A stretch of 64,000 bases of DNA from Streptomyces sp. DH24 (GCF_029813775.1 NZ_JARVKW010000028.1:1-64000), one strand, 5' to 3'; positions 9,376-17,975 are shown, counted from the stretch's first letter. The notes: generated by a model not told the origin, from the sequence alone. Program-made: numbers and translations.

Positions 9376-10347
9376 TCAGCCCCCCGCGCGGGCCAGCGCC
9401 GTGCGCAGGTGCCCGTCCGACTCCGCCAGCAGCCGGGACGCGGCCTGGGCGTCGACGCCGGCGAGGATGGTCAGGATCGCGTTCTTCACCTCGCCGTCGG
9501 TGGCCGTGAGGGCCGCCTCGATCTCCTCGTCCGTGGCGCCCGTCACCAGCGCGACGATACGGCGGGAGCGGGCACGCAGCTTCTCGTTGGAGGCGCGGAC
9601 GTCGACCATCAGGTTCCCGTACGTCTTGCCCAGCCGGATCATCGTGATCGTCGAGATCATGTTGAGGACCAGCTTCTGTGCCGTGCCGGCCTTCAGGCGG
9701 GTGGAGCCGGTGATCAGCTCGGGTCCGGCGACGATCTCGATGCCGTGCTCGGCGGCGGACGCCAGCGCGCTGTCCGGGTTGCAGGCCAGGCCGATGGTCA
9801 GGGCACCCAGCGCGCGGGCGTGCTCGACGGCGCCGACCGCGTACGGGGTGCGGCCGGACGCGGAGATGCCGACCACCGTGTCGGCGGCGCTCACCCCGAT
9901 CGCGTCCAGGTCGTCCCGCGCGAACTCCTTGGAGTCCTCCGCGCCCTCCACGGACGTCACCATGGCCGTCGGGCCGCCCGCGATCAGGCCGACGACCTGC
10001 GAGGGGTCCGTGTTGAACGTCGGCGGGCACTCGGAGGCGTCGAGCACGCCCAGCCGGCCCGCCGTGCCCGCGCCCGCGTAGACCAGCCGGCCGCCCCGCG
10101 CCATCCGCTCGGCGACGGCGTCGATGGCGGCGGCGATCTGCGGCAGGCGGTCGGCGACGGCGGCGGCGACGGTGGCGTCCTCGCCGTTCATCAGCCGGGC
10201 GATGTCGAGGGTGGGCAACCGGTCGATGTCGGCGAGGTCCGGACGGAACGCCTCGGTCGGCAGGGTCTCCAGCTGGGCCCTGAGATCGCGGTCGTCGGAC
10301 CTGTTGTCGGACCTGTCGGCGGACATGTTCTCGGACATGGGGGTCAT
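9376..10347 (-). CDS. murQ: N-acetylmuramic acid 6-phosphate etherase
   Basis: SIS-domain lyase that cleaves the lactyl ether of MurNAc-6-phosphate to GlcNAc-6-phosphate and D-lactate during cell-wall recycling. The 323-residue protein shows the MurQ signatures LETLPTEAF, GRLVYAGAGTAGRLGVLDASECPPTF, VVGISASGRTPYAVGA and LITGSTRLKAGTAQKLVLNM. The first 18 residues (MTPMSENMSADRSDNRSD) are low-complexity and contain three possible ATG starts at 10347, 10338 and 10326; the first is listed. It follows the RpiR-type regulator by 79 bp on the same strand, the usual murR-murQ pairing. A MurP-type PTS is not visible nearby. Confidence 0.95.
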   Translation of the reverse strand: MTPMSENMSADRSDNRSDDRDLRAQLETLPTEAFRPDLADIDRLPTLDIARLMNGEDATVAAAVADRLPQIAAAIDAVAERMARGGRLVYAGAGTAGRLGVLDASECPPTFNTDPSQVVGLIAGGPTAMVTSVEGAEDSKEFARDDLDAIGVSAADTVVGISASGRTPYAVGAVEHARALGALTIGLACNPDSALASAAEHGIEIVAGPELITGSTRLKAGTAQKLVLNMISTITMIRLGKTYGNLMVDVRASNEKLRARSRRIVALVTGATDEEIEAALTATDGEVKNAILTILAGVDAQAASRLLAESDGHLRTALARAGG

Positions 10348-10426
10348 GGGGCGGCGGCTCTCTCGTGTCTCTCGTGCGTACGGCTGGCTGAGGGGGGTGC
10401 GGGAGACGAGCGGACGGTGGCCCGGT

Positions 10427-11368
10427 CTAGCGTTGGGTGCCGCCGCGCGGGCGGTGGCGGTGGGCCAGCGCCTCGTACGAGGCGGACAGGGCGGGCGCCG
10501 CCGACTCGTACGTCCGCTGCGCCACCCCCACGAACAGGCAGTCCACCACGAGGAGCTGACTGGTCCGGGACGACATGGCCGCGGGGCGCAGCTCGCTCTC
10601 CCGGGCCGTGGACGTGGTGAGGACGTGGTCCGCGTACTGGGTGACGGAGCCGTCGGGCCGGCCGGTGATCGCGATGGTCGTCGCGCCGCGCTCGAAGGCC
10701 ACGCGCAGCGGCTCTATGACGTCTCCCGTCGAACCGGAGTGCGTGATCGCGATGGCCACGTCGCCGGAACGCAGCTGCACCGCGTTGGTGACGGCGAGGT
10801 GCGGGTCGCTGTGCGCGTGCGCGATCAGGCCTATCCGCAGGAGCTTCTGGGTGAGGTCCTGGGCGACCAGGCCGGAGGCGCCCACGCCGTACACGTCGGT
10901 GCGGCGGGCGGCGGCCAGGGCGGCGACGGCCGCGCCGAGCTGCACGGTGTCGAGTCCGGCCGCCGTGTCGGCGAGGGTCTGCTGCTCGTCGTAGGCGAGT
11001 TTGGCGACGACGTCCGCGATCGGGTCGTCCACGGCGATGTCCGTCGTGATCGCGGGCGCCCTGCCGGACTGCTGCTGCGCGGCGAGCCCGGCGAGGGCCA
11101 GGCGCAGGTCGCGGTAGCCGGGGTAGCCGAGCAGGCGGGCCGTGCGGACGACCGTGGCCTCGCTGGTGCCGGTGAGCTCGGCGAGGCCGGTGACCGTGAG
11201 CGCGGCGCAGCCGGCCGGGTCGCTCGCGACGGCCTCGGCGACGCGCTGCATGGAGCGGGTCATCGACGGCGCAAGCGTGCGAACCTTGGCGGCGAGGGCG
11301 GCGGGCGCGGGCGGGTTGGCGCCGGAACCGCCGGGGCCGCCGCGCTCGGTTGCGAAAATTTCCTTCAC
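10427..11368 (-). CDS. MurR/RpiR-family regulator
   Basis: Transcription regulator with an N-terminal RpiR helix-turn-helix (about residues 30-100, including SEATVVRTARLLGYPGYRDL) and a C-terminal SIS sugar-phosphate-binding domain (DVYGVGASGLVAQDL, IAITHSGSTGDVIE). It probably senses a MurNAc- or GlcNAc-phosphate and controls murQ directly downstream. The GTG at 11368 is chosen because AGGTGA lies about eight bases upstream; this gives 313 residues, whereas the longest frame would add 20. A near-palindrome at 11384-11398, just in front of the gene, is a likely autoregulatory operator. Confidence 0.88.
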   Translation of the reverse strand: MKEIFATERGGPGGSGANPPAPAALAAKVRTLAPSMTRSMQRVAEAVASDPAGCAALTVTGLAELTGTSEATVVRTARLLGYPGYRDLRLALAGLAAQQQSGRAPAITTDIAVDDPIADVVAKLAYDEQQTLADTAAGLDTVQLGAAVAALAAARRTDVYGVGASGLVAQDLTQKLLRIGLIAHAHSDPHLAVTNAVQLRSGDVAIAITHSGSTGDVIEPLRVAFERGATTIAITGRPDGSVTQYADHVLTTSTARESELRPAAMSSRTSQLLVVDCLFVGVAQRTYESAAPALSASYEALAHRHRPRGGTQR

Positions 11369-11383
11369 ATGCTGGGTCACCTT

Positions 11384-11398
11384 TGAAAGATATTTTCG
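11384..11398. promoter_or_regulatory. Candidate RpiR operator
   Basis: TGAAAGATATTTTCG, a near-palindrome of the TGAAA-N5-TTTCA type favoured by RpiR regulators, sits between the divergent regulator and the 131-residue gene. A related AT-rich block, CGAAAATTTCC, lies at 11353-11363 inside the start of the regulator. Confidence 0.5.
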
Positions 11399-11436
11399 GT
11401 TCGGCGGTCCGGTCAAGAGTGCGCACAATGGGTGCT

Positions 11437-11832
11437 ATGAACCCCACCGGCAACCCCGTCAGCCCGCTGGAGCAGGCTTTGCACGCCGCACGCGCCCTGG
11501 TGCTCGCCGATCTGATCGCGCGCGAGGTGGCCGAGGCGGACGTGGTTTCCCTGGTCGAGGAGTCGGTGACGCAGCGGCGCTGGTGGGTCGAGCAGTGGCC
11601 GGAGGGCTTGGCGTACCTGGCCGGGCTGGTCGCCCAGGACGTGCAGGACGCGCTGCTCGACCGGTACGGCCGCTGGCCGCTGTGCCCGGTGTGCGGCTCC
11701 GGCGACCCGCACGCGCTCGACGTCGAACCCGAACTCGGACCCGACCCGCACTGGGTGTGCCACAAGGCCGGCGTGAAGGTGGCCGCGGTGGGCGCGCTGG
11801 GCACGGCGGCCGGCGGGGCGCCGTCCTCGTGA
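11437..11832 (+). CDS. Small zinc-ribbon-like hypothetical protein
   Basis: A 131-residue protein with no named function that I recognise. The first two thirds are helical (LEQALHAARALVLADLIAREVAEADVV, WWVEQWPEGLAYLAGL). The C-terminal part holds CPVCGSGDPHAL and a later WVCHKAG, a CxxC...C-H arrangement that could bind zinc. The ATG at 11437 begins the conserved-looking part; an in-frame ATG at 11428 is possible. It is divergent from the RpiR regulator and overlaps the following DUF4031 gene by four bases (GTGA), so the two form a translationally coupled pair. Confidence 0.75.
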   Translation: MNPTGNPVSPLEQALHAARALVLADLIAREVAEADVVSLVEESVTQRRWWVEQWPEGLAYLAGLVAQDVQDALLDRYGRWPLCPVCGSGDPHALDVEPELGPDPHWVCHKAGVKVAAVGALGTAAGGAPSS

Positions 11833-12092
11833 CGGTCTACATCGACCCGCCGACCTGGCCCGGACACGGCCGGATGTGGTCCCACCTGGTCAGCGACGTG
11901 TCGTACGAGGAACTGCACGCCTTCGCCGAGCGGTTGGGCGTCCCGCGCCGGGCCTTCGAGCGGGACCACTACGACATTCCCTCGCACCGGTACGCGGACG
12001 CGGTGGCCGCCGGCGCGGTCGAGGTCAGCAGCCGGGACGTGGTGCGGCTGCTGACCGGGGCGGGCCTGCGCCGGCCGAAGGGACGCGCCTGA
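11829..12092 (+). CDS. DUF4031 domain protein
   Basis: An 87-residue protein. The pattern VTVYIDPPTWPGHGRMWSHL followed by SYEELHAFAERLGVPRRAFERDHYDIP is the DUF4031 signature. The conserved His, Asp and Tyr residues suggest a small enzyme or metal-binding fold, but no activity is established. The GTG start overlaps the TGA of the preceding gene in GTGA. Coupling to the zinc-ribbon-like protein suggests the two act together. DUF4031 proteins also occur as stand-alone genes, so the link is an inference. Confidence 0.85.
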   Translation: MTVYIDPPTWPGHGRMWSHLVSDVSYEELHAFAERLGVPRRAFERDHYDIPSHRYADAVAAGAVEVSSRDVVRLLTGAGLRRPKGRA

Positions 12093-12183
12093 GCCCTGCG
12101 GTCCGCCGGACCCCGGCCCGGGCGTCCGCGTCCGCGAAGTGGCGCCTGCCGCTCCGGGGACGACGCCACGTCGCGGGCCCGGT

Positions 12184-13254
12184 CTAGCCGCGCCGTTCGT
12201 ACGTGCAGTTCTCGGCGTCCTGCGCCACACGTCCGAAGCCGGCGCGTTCCAGTACCCGCTGGGAGGCCGCGTTGCCCAGGTCGACGCGGGCGGTCACCAC
12301 CCGTACCGCGTCCTGCGCGAGCGCCCACGCCGTCAGCGCGCGCAGCGCCTCCGTGGCGTAGCCGTGGCCGCGGGCAGGCTCCACCAGGTCGTAGCCGACC
12401 TCGACGCGGCCCGACTCGTCCGGCACGCCGTGGAAGCCGAGGGCGCCGAGAGCGGCGTCGTCCTCGTGGCGCACCAGCGCGTACATGCCCCACTCCGGCC
12501 GGTGCGTGCCCGCCTCGTACTGCTTGCCCACCACCAGCTCGGCCCCGACCCGGGTGCCCTCGGCCGGGCCCCCGCCGAGCCAGTCGAAACCGCCGTCGCC
12601 GCCGGCGGCGAGATCGGCGGCCGAGGCGGGCGTGACGCCCTCCAGGGCGAGCCGGTCGGCGGGGATCACGTGGTTGTTGGACCAGCGCCACTCGGTGACC
12701 GGCTCCCGGCCGTCCAGGTCGGCGCGGCCGGTCGCCCACAGCAGGGTGCGCCAGGGGTCGGCGCCGGGCCGGACGTGCGGGAAGATCCGCCGCAGCACGA
12801 ACTCGCCCAGCTCCGCGGGCGGTTCGTACGCCAGCCCCAGCCCCTGCGCGACGTCGTGGGTGTGCAGCAGGACCTCCGCCACGCCCATCGCGGCGAAGCC
12901 CTCGCGGTTCGCGCTGCGGAACGGGTACGGGTGGAAGGCGCGCGCCGAGCGCGGCGCGGTGCGCACCGCGGCGGCCAGCAGGGCGCCCGTCGTCTCGACG
13001 ACGTCCAGGAGGCCCGCGTTGTCGGTGCCGTCCTCCAGGCTGATCTCGAAGGGCACGTACGTGTTCCGCGCCCGGCTCGCGAGCTGGCCCGCGTACGCGA
13101 TCAGGTCGTCGGCGATGTGCACCACCGTCCGGTGGCAGTCCCGCTCCAGGTGACCGGCAGGTACCGCCGACCAGTCCCGTTCCGTCACCGTCCGCAGCAG
13201 CGCCACGGTGCCCGCGACGGCCTGTTCCACCTGTTCCGCGCCGATGTCTCGCAT
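12184..13254 (-). CDS. DinB-like mycothiol enzyme domain fused to GNAT acetyltransferase
   Basis: A 356-residue two-domain protein. Residues 1 to about 200 form a DinB/MDMPI-type four-helix bundle (DCHRTVVHIADDLIAYAGQLA, EVLLHTHDVAQGL), with His residues at the positions that bind metal in mycothiol-dependent maleylpyruvate isomerases. Residues about 215-356 form a GNAT N-acetyltransferase (GALGFHGVPDESGRVEVGYDLVEPARGHGYATEALRALTAWAL, then NAASQRVLERAGF), with the acetyl-CoA loop around ARGHGYA. Both halves look intact. Mycothiol ends in an N-acetylated cysteine, so the pairing is suggestive, but the substrate is unknown. The gene is monocistronic and divergent from DUF4031. Confidence 0.85.
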   Translation of the reverse strand: MRDIGAEQVEQAVAGTVALLRTVTERDWSAVPAGHLERDCHRTVVHIADDLIAYAGQLASRARNTYVPFEISLEDGTDNAGLLDVVETTGALLAAAVRTAPRSARAFHPYPFRSANREGFAAMGVAEVLLHTHDVAQGLGLAYEPPAELGEFVLRRIFPHVRPGADPWRTLLWATGRADLDGREPVTEWRWSNNHVIPADRLALEGVTPASAADLAAGGDGGFDWLGGGPAEGTRVGAELVVGKQYEAGTHRPEWGMYALVRHEDDAALGALGFHGVPDESGRVEVGYDLVEPARGHGYATEALRALTAWALAQDAVRVVTARVDLGNAASQRVLERAGFGRVAQDAENCTYERRG

Positions 13255-13281
13255 GCCGGGCAGGGTACGGCCCCGGCCCCG

Positions 13282-13944
13282 TCAGAGCGACAGCATTTCC
13301 AGCTCGGCGGTGAGGTTGTAGCGCGCGGTCGCCTCCCACTTCTCGCGGCCGTACGGGGTGTGGAACAGGCGGGGCAGGGCGAGGAGTTGGCGCAGGACGT
13401 CGGAGCGGCCCGCGCGGAAGGCGTCGTTCGGGACGAAGTGGTACTCCTCGCGCACGGCGGCCGTGTAGGCGGCGTACGCGGACGGCGGCGACGCCAGGCT
13501 CGCCAGGTCGGCGTCGCACAGCACCTGCCCGTCGCGGTCGTCGTCCGCCGGGTCGTGCCCGGCGGTCAGCCGGACCAGCCGGGCCACCTCGGCGGTCTTC
13601 GCGGCGGACACGCCGGCCTCGGACAGCGCGCGCTCGGCGAGCCGGGCCGACCGTTCCTCGTTCTCTGAGCGCTCGGGCAGGTACACGGCGTCGTGGAACC
13701 ACGCGGCGAGCCGCACCGCGTCGGCGTCGTCCGCGTACTCCTGGAGCCGGTCGACGTGGTCGAGGACCGCCGTGAGGTGGGCGAGCGTGTGATAGCGGCG
13801 CTGCGGCTCCTGCCACCGGCCGAGCAGGTTGTCGGCGTACGGCGCCGGGTCCGGGTACCGCGCCGGGTCCGGGCGGTCGGCGGGGCCGCGGGCTCCTTCC
13901 AGGGCGCGGACGAAGCGGGCGCGGAGGGCGTCGAGGTCGGCCAT
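13282..13944 (-). CDS. HD-domain metal-dependent phosphohydrolase
   Basis: A 220-residue protein of the predicted metal-dependent HD superfamily. The metal ligands are visible as RYHTLAHLTAVL (first His), AAWFHDAVY (the HD pair) and a later CDADLASLA aspartate. The family resembles nucleotide phosphohydrolases, and a regulatory-nucleotide or dNMP substrate is plausible but not shown. The ATG at 13944 starts the conserved MADLDALRARFVRALEGA. A much longer reading frame upstream is an artefact of high GC. It is divergent from the DinB-like enzyme at 14011, with only 66 bp between the starts. Confidence 0.82.
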   Translation of the reverse strand: MADLDALRARFVRALEGARGPADRPDPARYPDPAPYADNLLGRWQEPQRRYHTLAHLTAVLDHVDRLQEYADDADAVRLAAWFHDAVYLPERSENEERSARLAERALSEAGVSAAKTAEVARLVRLTAGHDPADDDRDGQVLCDADLASLASPPSAYAAYTAAVREEYHFVPNDAFRAGRSDVLRQLLALPRLFHTPYGREKWEATARYNLTAELEMLSL

Positions 13945-13997
13945 GGGGTCATTGTTCACCCGGCGCGCTCGTTCCCCCGAACATCCGGGGCCCGCAC

Positions 13998-14003
13998 TAG
14001 CGT
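13998..14003 (+). promoter_or_regulatory. Leaderless -10 box (TAGCGT)
   Basis: TAGCGT ends 7 nt before the ATG at 14011 and no ribosome binding site is present, which fits a leaderless transcript. No clear -35 hexamer is visible. Confidence 0.45.
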
Positions 14004-14010
14004 GGTCGGC

Positions 14011-14691
14011 ATGACGACTTCCGCAGATACGCAGAACGTACGCGACCCCGAACTGCCCGGGCGGCTCCTGGCCGTCGAGCGGGACGAGCTGATCCCGCTG
14101 CTGCGGTCGCTGGCCGACGCGGACTTCGCGCGGGCGACCAGGGCGTGTCCCGGCTGGACCGTGCGGGACGTGCTCGCGCACTGTTCGGCCGCGCTGACGC
14201 GGGTGGTGGAGAACCGCTTCGAGCCGGGCGTGTTCTCGCCCGAGTCGAACGACCGGGACATCGCCGAGCGGGCCGACTGGACGAACGCGCAGGTGGTCGA
14301 CGAGCTGGAGCGCGGCATGACTGAGGCCGGGGCGGCGATCGCCGAGGCGGGCGGGCCGCTCGACGCCGTCGCGCTGGGCGAGTGGGTGCACGCCGGTGAC
14401 GTACGCGACGTCCTCGGGGTGCCGGGGGCGTACGCCGGGGCCGGGCTGCCGTACGCGCTGGAGCTGCTGGCCCGCGTGACCCGGGAGCGGGGCCATCCGG
14501 CGGTGCACGCCGACCTGGACGACGTGGACGAGCCGGTGGTGCTGGGCGAGGTGAGCGGGGAGCAGCCGCCGGCCCGGTACCTCGGGGACGCCGCGACGCT
14601 GGTTCGGCTGTACGCGGGGCGGCCGGTGGACGGGGGCGGCTTCGAGCTGGCCGGGGCGGAAGCGGGGGAGCTGAACATCTTCGGCGGGTGA
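14011..14691 (+). CDS. Mycothiol-dependent maleylpyruvate isomerase-family enzyme
   Basis: A 226-residue DinB-like protein. The MDMPI N-terminal motif is clear: LAVERDELIPLLRSL, then CPGWTVRDVLAHCSAAL, where the His binds metal, and GEWVHAGDVRDVLG, which supplies a further ligand. A smaller C-terminal domain follows. Proteins of this family use mycothiol to isomerise, transfer or detoxify substrates; the substrate here is unknown. The ATG at 14011 appears to be used without a leader. It is the second DinB-like gene within 2 kb and a third (TIGR03084) lies at 63.1 kb. Confidence 0.85.
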   Translation: MTTSADTQNVRDPELPGRLLAVERDELIPLLRSLADADFARATRACPGWTVRDVLAHCSAALTRVVENRFEPGVFSPESNDRDIAERADWTNAQVVDELERGMTEAGAAIAEAGGPLDAVALGEWVHAGDVRDVLGVPGAYAGAGLPYALELLARVTRERGHPAVHADLDDVDEPVVLGEVSGEQPPARYLGDAATLVRLYAGRPVDGGGFELAGAEAGELNIFGG

Positions 14692-14860
14692 AGGGCCTTG
14701 GTGGTGAAGGGCTTCGGCTGGTGGGCGGGCTTCGGTGGGTGAACGGCTTCAGTGGGTGGGCCTGCTCGGTGGGTGGGCCTGCTTCCGCGGGTGGAGCGGT
14801 TTCCCGCGGTGAGCGGAGCTTCGGCGGCCGGGGGAGTGGATCTCGGCGTGGGGCGGCGTA
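14692..14860. repeat. Degenerate GGTGGGTG minisatellite
   Basis: Imperfect units of about 20 bp (CTTCGGTGGGTGAACGG, CAGTGGGTGGGCCTGCT) recur between the DinB-like gene and cutC. One unit, GTGGGTGGGCCTGCT, is repeated exactly. There is no gene in it. Confidence 0.65.
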
Positions 14861-14867
14861 GTCTTGG

Positions 14868-14883
14868 ATTGGACTAGACCTGT
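14868..14883 (+). promoter_or_regulatory. DasR-like (dre) box in front of cutC
   Basis: ATTGGACTAGACCTGT matches the GntR/DasR operator consensus ACTGGTCTAGACCAGT at 13 of 16 positions and ends 24 bp before the cutC start. DasR links GlcNAc-phosphates to gene control, so the site would couple this gene to amino-sugar status. It has not been tested. Confidence 0.45.
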
Positions 14884-14907
14884 AACCGTCCAACCGAATG
14901 GGGTCCC

Positions 14908-15600
14908 ATGAGCAAGCGTGCAGTCCTGGAGGTGATCGCCCTCGGCGTCGAGGACGCGGTCGCCGCCCAGGCCGGAGGCGCGGACCGACTGGAGCTGGTC
15001 ACCGACATGGCGGCCGACGGGCTCACCCCGTCGGCCCGCACCGTCGCCGGCGTCCGCGACGCCGTCGGCATCCCGGTGCGGGTGATGCTGCGGCTCGCGG
15101 ACGGGTTCGCGGCGGGGGACGTCGAGCGGCTCGTGACGGTGGCCGGGGAGATGCGGGAGGCGGGCGCCGAGGAGTTCGTCCTCGGCTTCCTCGCCGCGGA
15201 CGGCGACGTGGACCTGTCGGCGGTGGAGGGGGTCGTCGCGGCGCTGGGCGACTGCCGGTGGACGTTCCACCGGGCGATCGACCGCGCCGCCGACCGGGAC
15301 GCGCTGCGCAAGCAGCTCGCCGATCTGCCGGGCCTCGACACGTACCTCACGGCGGGCTCGCCGGCCGGCGTCGACGACGGCCTCCCCACGCTGCTCGCCG
15401 AGGCGGGACGGCGCGGAGAGCCCGGCTACGAGCAGCAGCTCCTGGTGGGCGGAGGGCTGCGGCTCGACCACGTGCCGCGGCTGCTGGCCGCGGGGATCGA
15501 CGGCTTCCACATCGGCGGCGCGGCCCGGCCGGAGGGCTGGGAGGGCCCCGTGTCGACGGAGGCCGTGGCCGAGTGGCGGCGGGTACTGGACGCGGCCTAG
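14908..15600 (+). CDS. cutC: CutC-family TIM-barrel protein
   Basis: A 230-residue (beta/alpha)8 protein of the copper-homeostasis CutC family. Signatures include LEVIALGVEDAVAAQAGGADRLELV at the N-terminus, IPVRVMLR, GAEEFVLGFLAADGDVD and TFHRAIDRAADR in the middle, and VGGGLRLDHVPRLLAAGIDGFHIGGAAR at the end. Copper binding by bacterial CutC is disputed, so the biochemical role is open. The ATG at 14908 lies a few bases after TGGGGT. It is convergent with the HelD-like gene, with 36 bp between the stops. A dre-like operator sits in its promoter region. Confidence 0.9.
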   Translation: MSKRAVLEVIALGVEDAVAAQAGGADRLELVTDMAADGLTPSARTVAGVRDAVGIPVRVMLRLADGFAAGDVERLVTVAGEMREAGAEEFVLGFLAADGDVDLSAVEGVVAALGDCRWTFHRAIDRAADRDALRKQLADLPGLDTYLTAGSPAGVDDGLPTLLAEAGRRGEPGYEQQLLVGGGLRLDHVPRLLAAGIDGFHIGGAARPEGWEGPVSTEAVAEWRRVLDAA

Positions 15601-15636
15601 CCCGTCACCGCGGGTGGGGCGGCGGGCGCTCGGCCG

Positions 15637-17676
15637 TCACCCCAGCTGCGGCGGCAGCGGAGCCCGGTGCGTCACGATCAGGCCCGAGACCGCTCGGGTC
15701 AGCGTCACGTACAGGCGGCGCAGCCCCGTCGGCTCGTCCGGTTCGCCCATGACCACGGCCCCCGGCTCGTCCAGGACCACGTAGTCGTACTCCAGGCCCT
15801 TCGCCAGGGAGGCCGGGACCAGGGTCAGACGGACGTCCGGGGTCGTCTCCTCGCCCGGCGACAGGTACCGGACGCCGGCCGCGGTGAGGGCCCGCCCGAG
15901 GGTCTCGACGTGGGCGTCGGCGGCGATCAGGCCCGTCGAGCCCTCGTGGCGCAGCAGCTCCGCGCAGGCGGCGACGGTCTCGGCCGGGTCCGTGATCTGG
16001 CGGATCTCGAAGAAGCCCGGGTTCTCGCGGATCGACGCGACGGGGGTCAGGCCCGGCGCGATGTGCGGCAGCAGGCGGGAGGCGTAGGCGATGACGTCCG
16101 TCGGGACGCGGAAGCCCGCCGTCAGCTCCTCGATCACGGCGTCGTCCTTGCCCAGATGGGTCAGCGCCTCCTGCCAGCTGCGGGTCGCCCAGGGCGTGGT
16201 GCCTTGCGCGAGGTCGCCGAGCACGGTCGCCGAGCCGGTGGTGCAGCGGCGGCCGACGGCCCGGTACTGCATGGGGGACAGGTCCTGCGCCTCGTCCAGG
16301 ACGACGTGCCCGAGGGAGTGCGTGCGCTGGATCAGGTCGGCCGCCTCGTCGATCAGGACCGCGTCCGCCGGCGACCACTTCGCCGACTTCACCGACCGCA
16401 CCGGGCGCGCCCACAGGATCGCCTTCTGCTCCTCGGCGGTGAGGACGCCGTCCGCGTGCTCGGCGAGGAAGTCCGCGTCCGTCAGCAGCCGCAGCACGAG
16501 CTTCGCCGGTTCCACGGCCGGCCAGACCGCCTTCACGGCCGCCTTCACCGCGCTGTTGCGGGCCACCGCGTCCTGCACCCGGTCGTCCGGCGCCTCACCG
16601 GCCCGCTCCATCTGCACCAGCACGGCGTGCGCGACGCGCTGCGGCAGGGCGTCGCGGGCGGCGCCGTACCGCATGTCGCGGTCCAGCAACTGGCGTACCA
16701 GTTCCTCCAGTTCGTACGCCGGGACGCGCCAGCGGCGGGAGCCGCGCACCACCACGACCGGCTCGGTGGGCATGCTCACGTGCGAGTACAGCGCCCGGCG
16801 CAGCACCTCGGCCATCCGCGCGTCGCCCTTGATCACCGCGGCGCCCGCGTCGTCCGTGCCGCGCACCTCCACATGGGCCACGAGGTCGTCGACGGTCGCC
16901 TGCTGCACGCTCAACTCTCCCAGCGCCGGGAGCACTTGCTCGATGTAGTGCAGGAAGGACCTGTTCGGCCCGATGACGAGGGTGCCGGTGCGGGCCAGGC
17001 GCTCGCGGTGGGCGTACAGCAGGTAGGCGACCCGGTGCAGGCCGACGGCCGTCTTCCCGGTGCCGGGGCCGCCCTGCACGCACACCGTGCCGGACAGCCC
17101 GGAGCGGACGATCTCGTCCTGCTCGGGCTGGATCGTGGCGACGATGTCCCGCATCGGTCCGACGCGCGGCCGTTCGATCTCCTGCTGGAGCAGCTTGCTG
17201 CCGGTGGCCGCCTCGGCCGGGTCCGACAGGTGCTCGTCCTCGTACGCCGTGAGATCGCCGCCCGTGTAGCCGAAGCGGCGCCGCAGCGCGATGTCCATGG
17301 GGTCCTTCCTGGACGCCCGGTAGAACGGCTGCGACACCGGCGCGCGCCAGTCGATGACCATCGGGTCGCCGTCGGCGTCGTGCACGTGCCGCCGCCCGAT
17401 GTAGAAGCGCTCCCCTTCCGCGCCCTCGGCCTGCTCGGCACCGGGGGCGTGCAGGTAGTCGAGGCGCCCGAAGAACAGCGGGGTGTCGCTGAGGTCGGCC
17501 AGCGCCTTGACGCGGTCCTCGATCTGGCGCTGGAGGATCTGCGCGTTGACCCAGTTCGCGGTGACGTCGCGGATGTCGAGCGACTCGACGTCCGCGCGCA
17601 TGGCACGCAGGGCGGCACGGGACGCGGCGAGGTGCTCGCGCTCGCGGGACAGGGGGTCGTCGACGGGCGTGGACAA
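15637..17676 (-). CDS. helD: HelD-like UvrD/Rep-family helicase, RNA polymerase recycling factor
   Basis: A 679-residue superfamily 1 ATPase. HelD proteins remove or recycle RNA polymerase stalled on DNA. The N-terminus is charged and helical, as expected for the arm that enters the polymerase channel (REREHLAASRAALRAMRADVES). Walker A is GGPGTGKTAVGLHR, Walker B is VVLDEAQDLSPMQYR, and later motifs include LGDLAQGTTPWA, RVPTDVIAYA and LYVTLTRAVSGL. The TTG start at 17676 is chosen because GGAGG lies about eight bases upstream; longer frames add atypical sequence. Some Streptomyces HelD relatives (HelR) give rifamycin tolerance, but no rifamycin-associated element was found upstream. Confidence 0.86.
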   Translation of the reverse strand: MSTPVDDPLSREREHLAASRAALRAMRADVESLDIRDVTANWVNAQILQRQIEDRVKALADLSDTPLFFGRLDYLHAPGAEQAEGAEGERFYIGRRHVHDADGDPMVIDWRAPVSQPFYRASRKDPMDIALRRRFGYTGGDLTAYEDEHLSDPAEAATGSKLLQQEIERPRVGPMRDIVATIQPEQDEIVRSGLSGTVCVQGGPGTGKTAVGLHRVAYLLYAHRERLARTGTLVIGPNRSFLHYIEQVLPALGELSVQQATVDDLVAHVEVRGTDDAGAAVIKGDARMAEVLRRALYSHVSMPTEPVVVVRGSRRWRVPAYELEELVRQLLDRDMRYGAARDALPQRVAHAVLVQMERAGEAPDDRVQDAVARNSAVKAAVKAVWPAVEPAKLVLRLLTDADFLAEHADGVLTAEEQKAILWARPVRSVKSAKWSPADAVLIDEAADLIQRTHSLGHVVLDEAQDLSPMQYRAVGRRCTTGSATVLGDLAQGTTPWATRSWQEALTHLGKDDAVIEELTAGFRVPTDVIAYASRLLPHIAPGLTPVASIRENPGFFEIRQITDPAETVAACAELLRHEGSTGLIAADAHVETLGRALTAAGVRYLSPGEETTPDVRLTLVPASLAKGLEYDYVVLDEPGAVVMGEPDEPTGLRRLYVTLTRAVSGLIVTHRAPLPPQLG

Positions 17677-17975
17677 GGGGGTGCCTCCGGGGGAACCTGC
17701 GGGACGAATCGCGACGGGCTGCGCGGCAGCCGGGACTTGCCGGCCGGTTTCCGTCCGGTCGGCGGCGCTCCGTGAGGGGAGGCGGGCAAGAGCGGAGATT
17801 CTAGGTGAGCGGGGGAGGCGGAGGCGAATGGATTTCCCCACCGCGCCGCGTCGTCCCCTAGGGGGCGAGGTCCCCCCGTCTCCGGGGCGGTGTCCGTCTC
17901 CGGAGGGACCGCACGCCCCGCAGGTTGGGACCATGGGCCGATGCCCGCCCGCCCGGCGGAACCCACCATGGAGAC

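Noticed and set aside
17677..17975. Rifamycin-associated element upstream of the HelD-like gene
   Set aside because: GGGACTTGCCGG is present but the inverted GCAAG arm is missing, so the 19-bp dyad cannot be formed.
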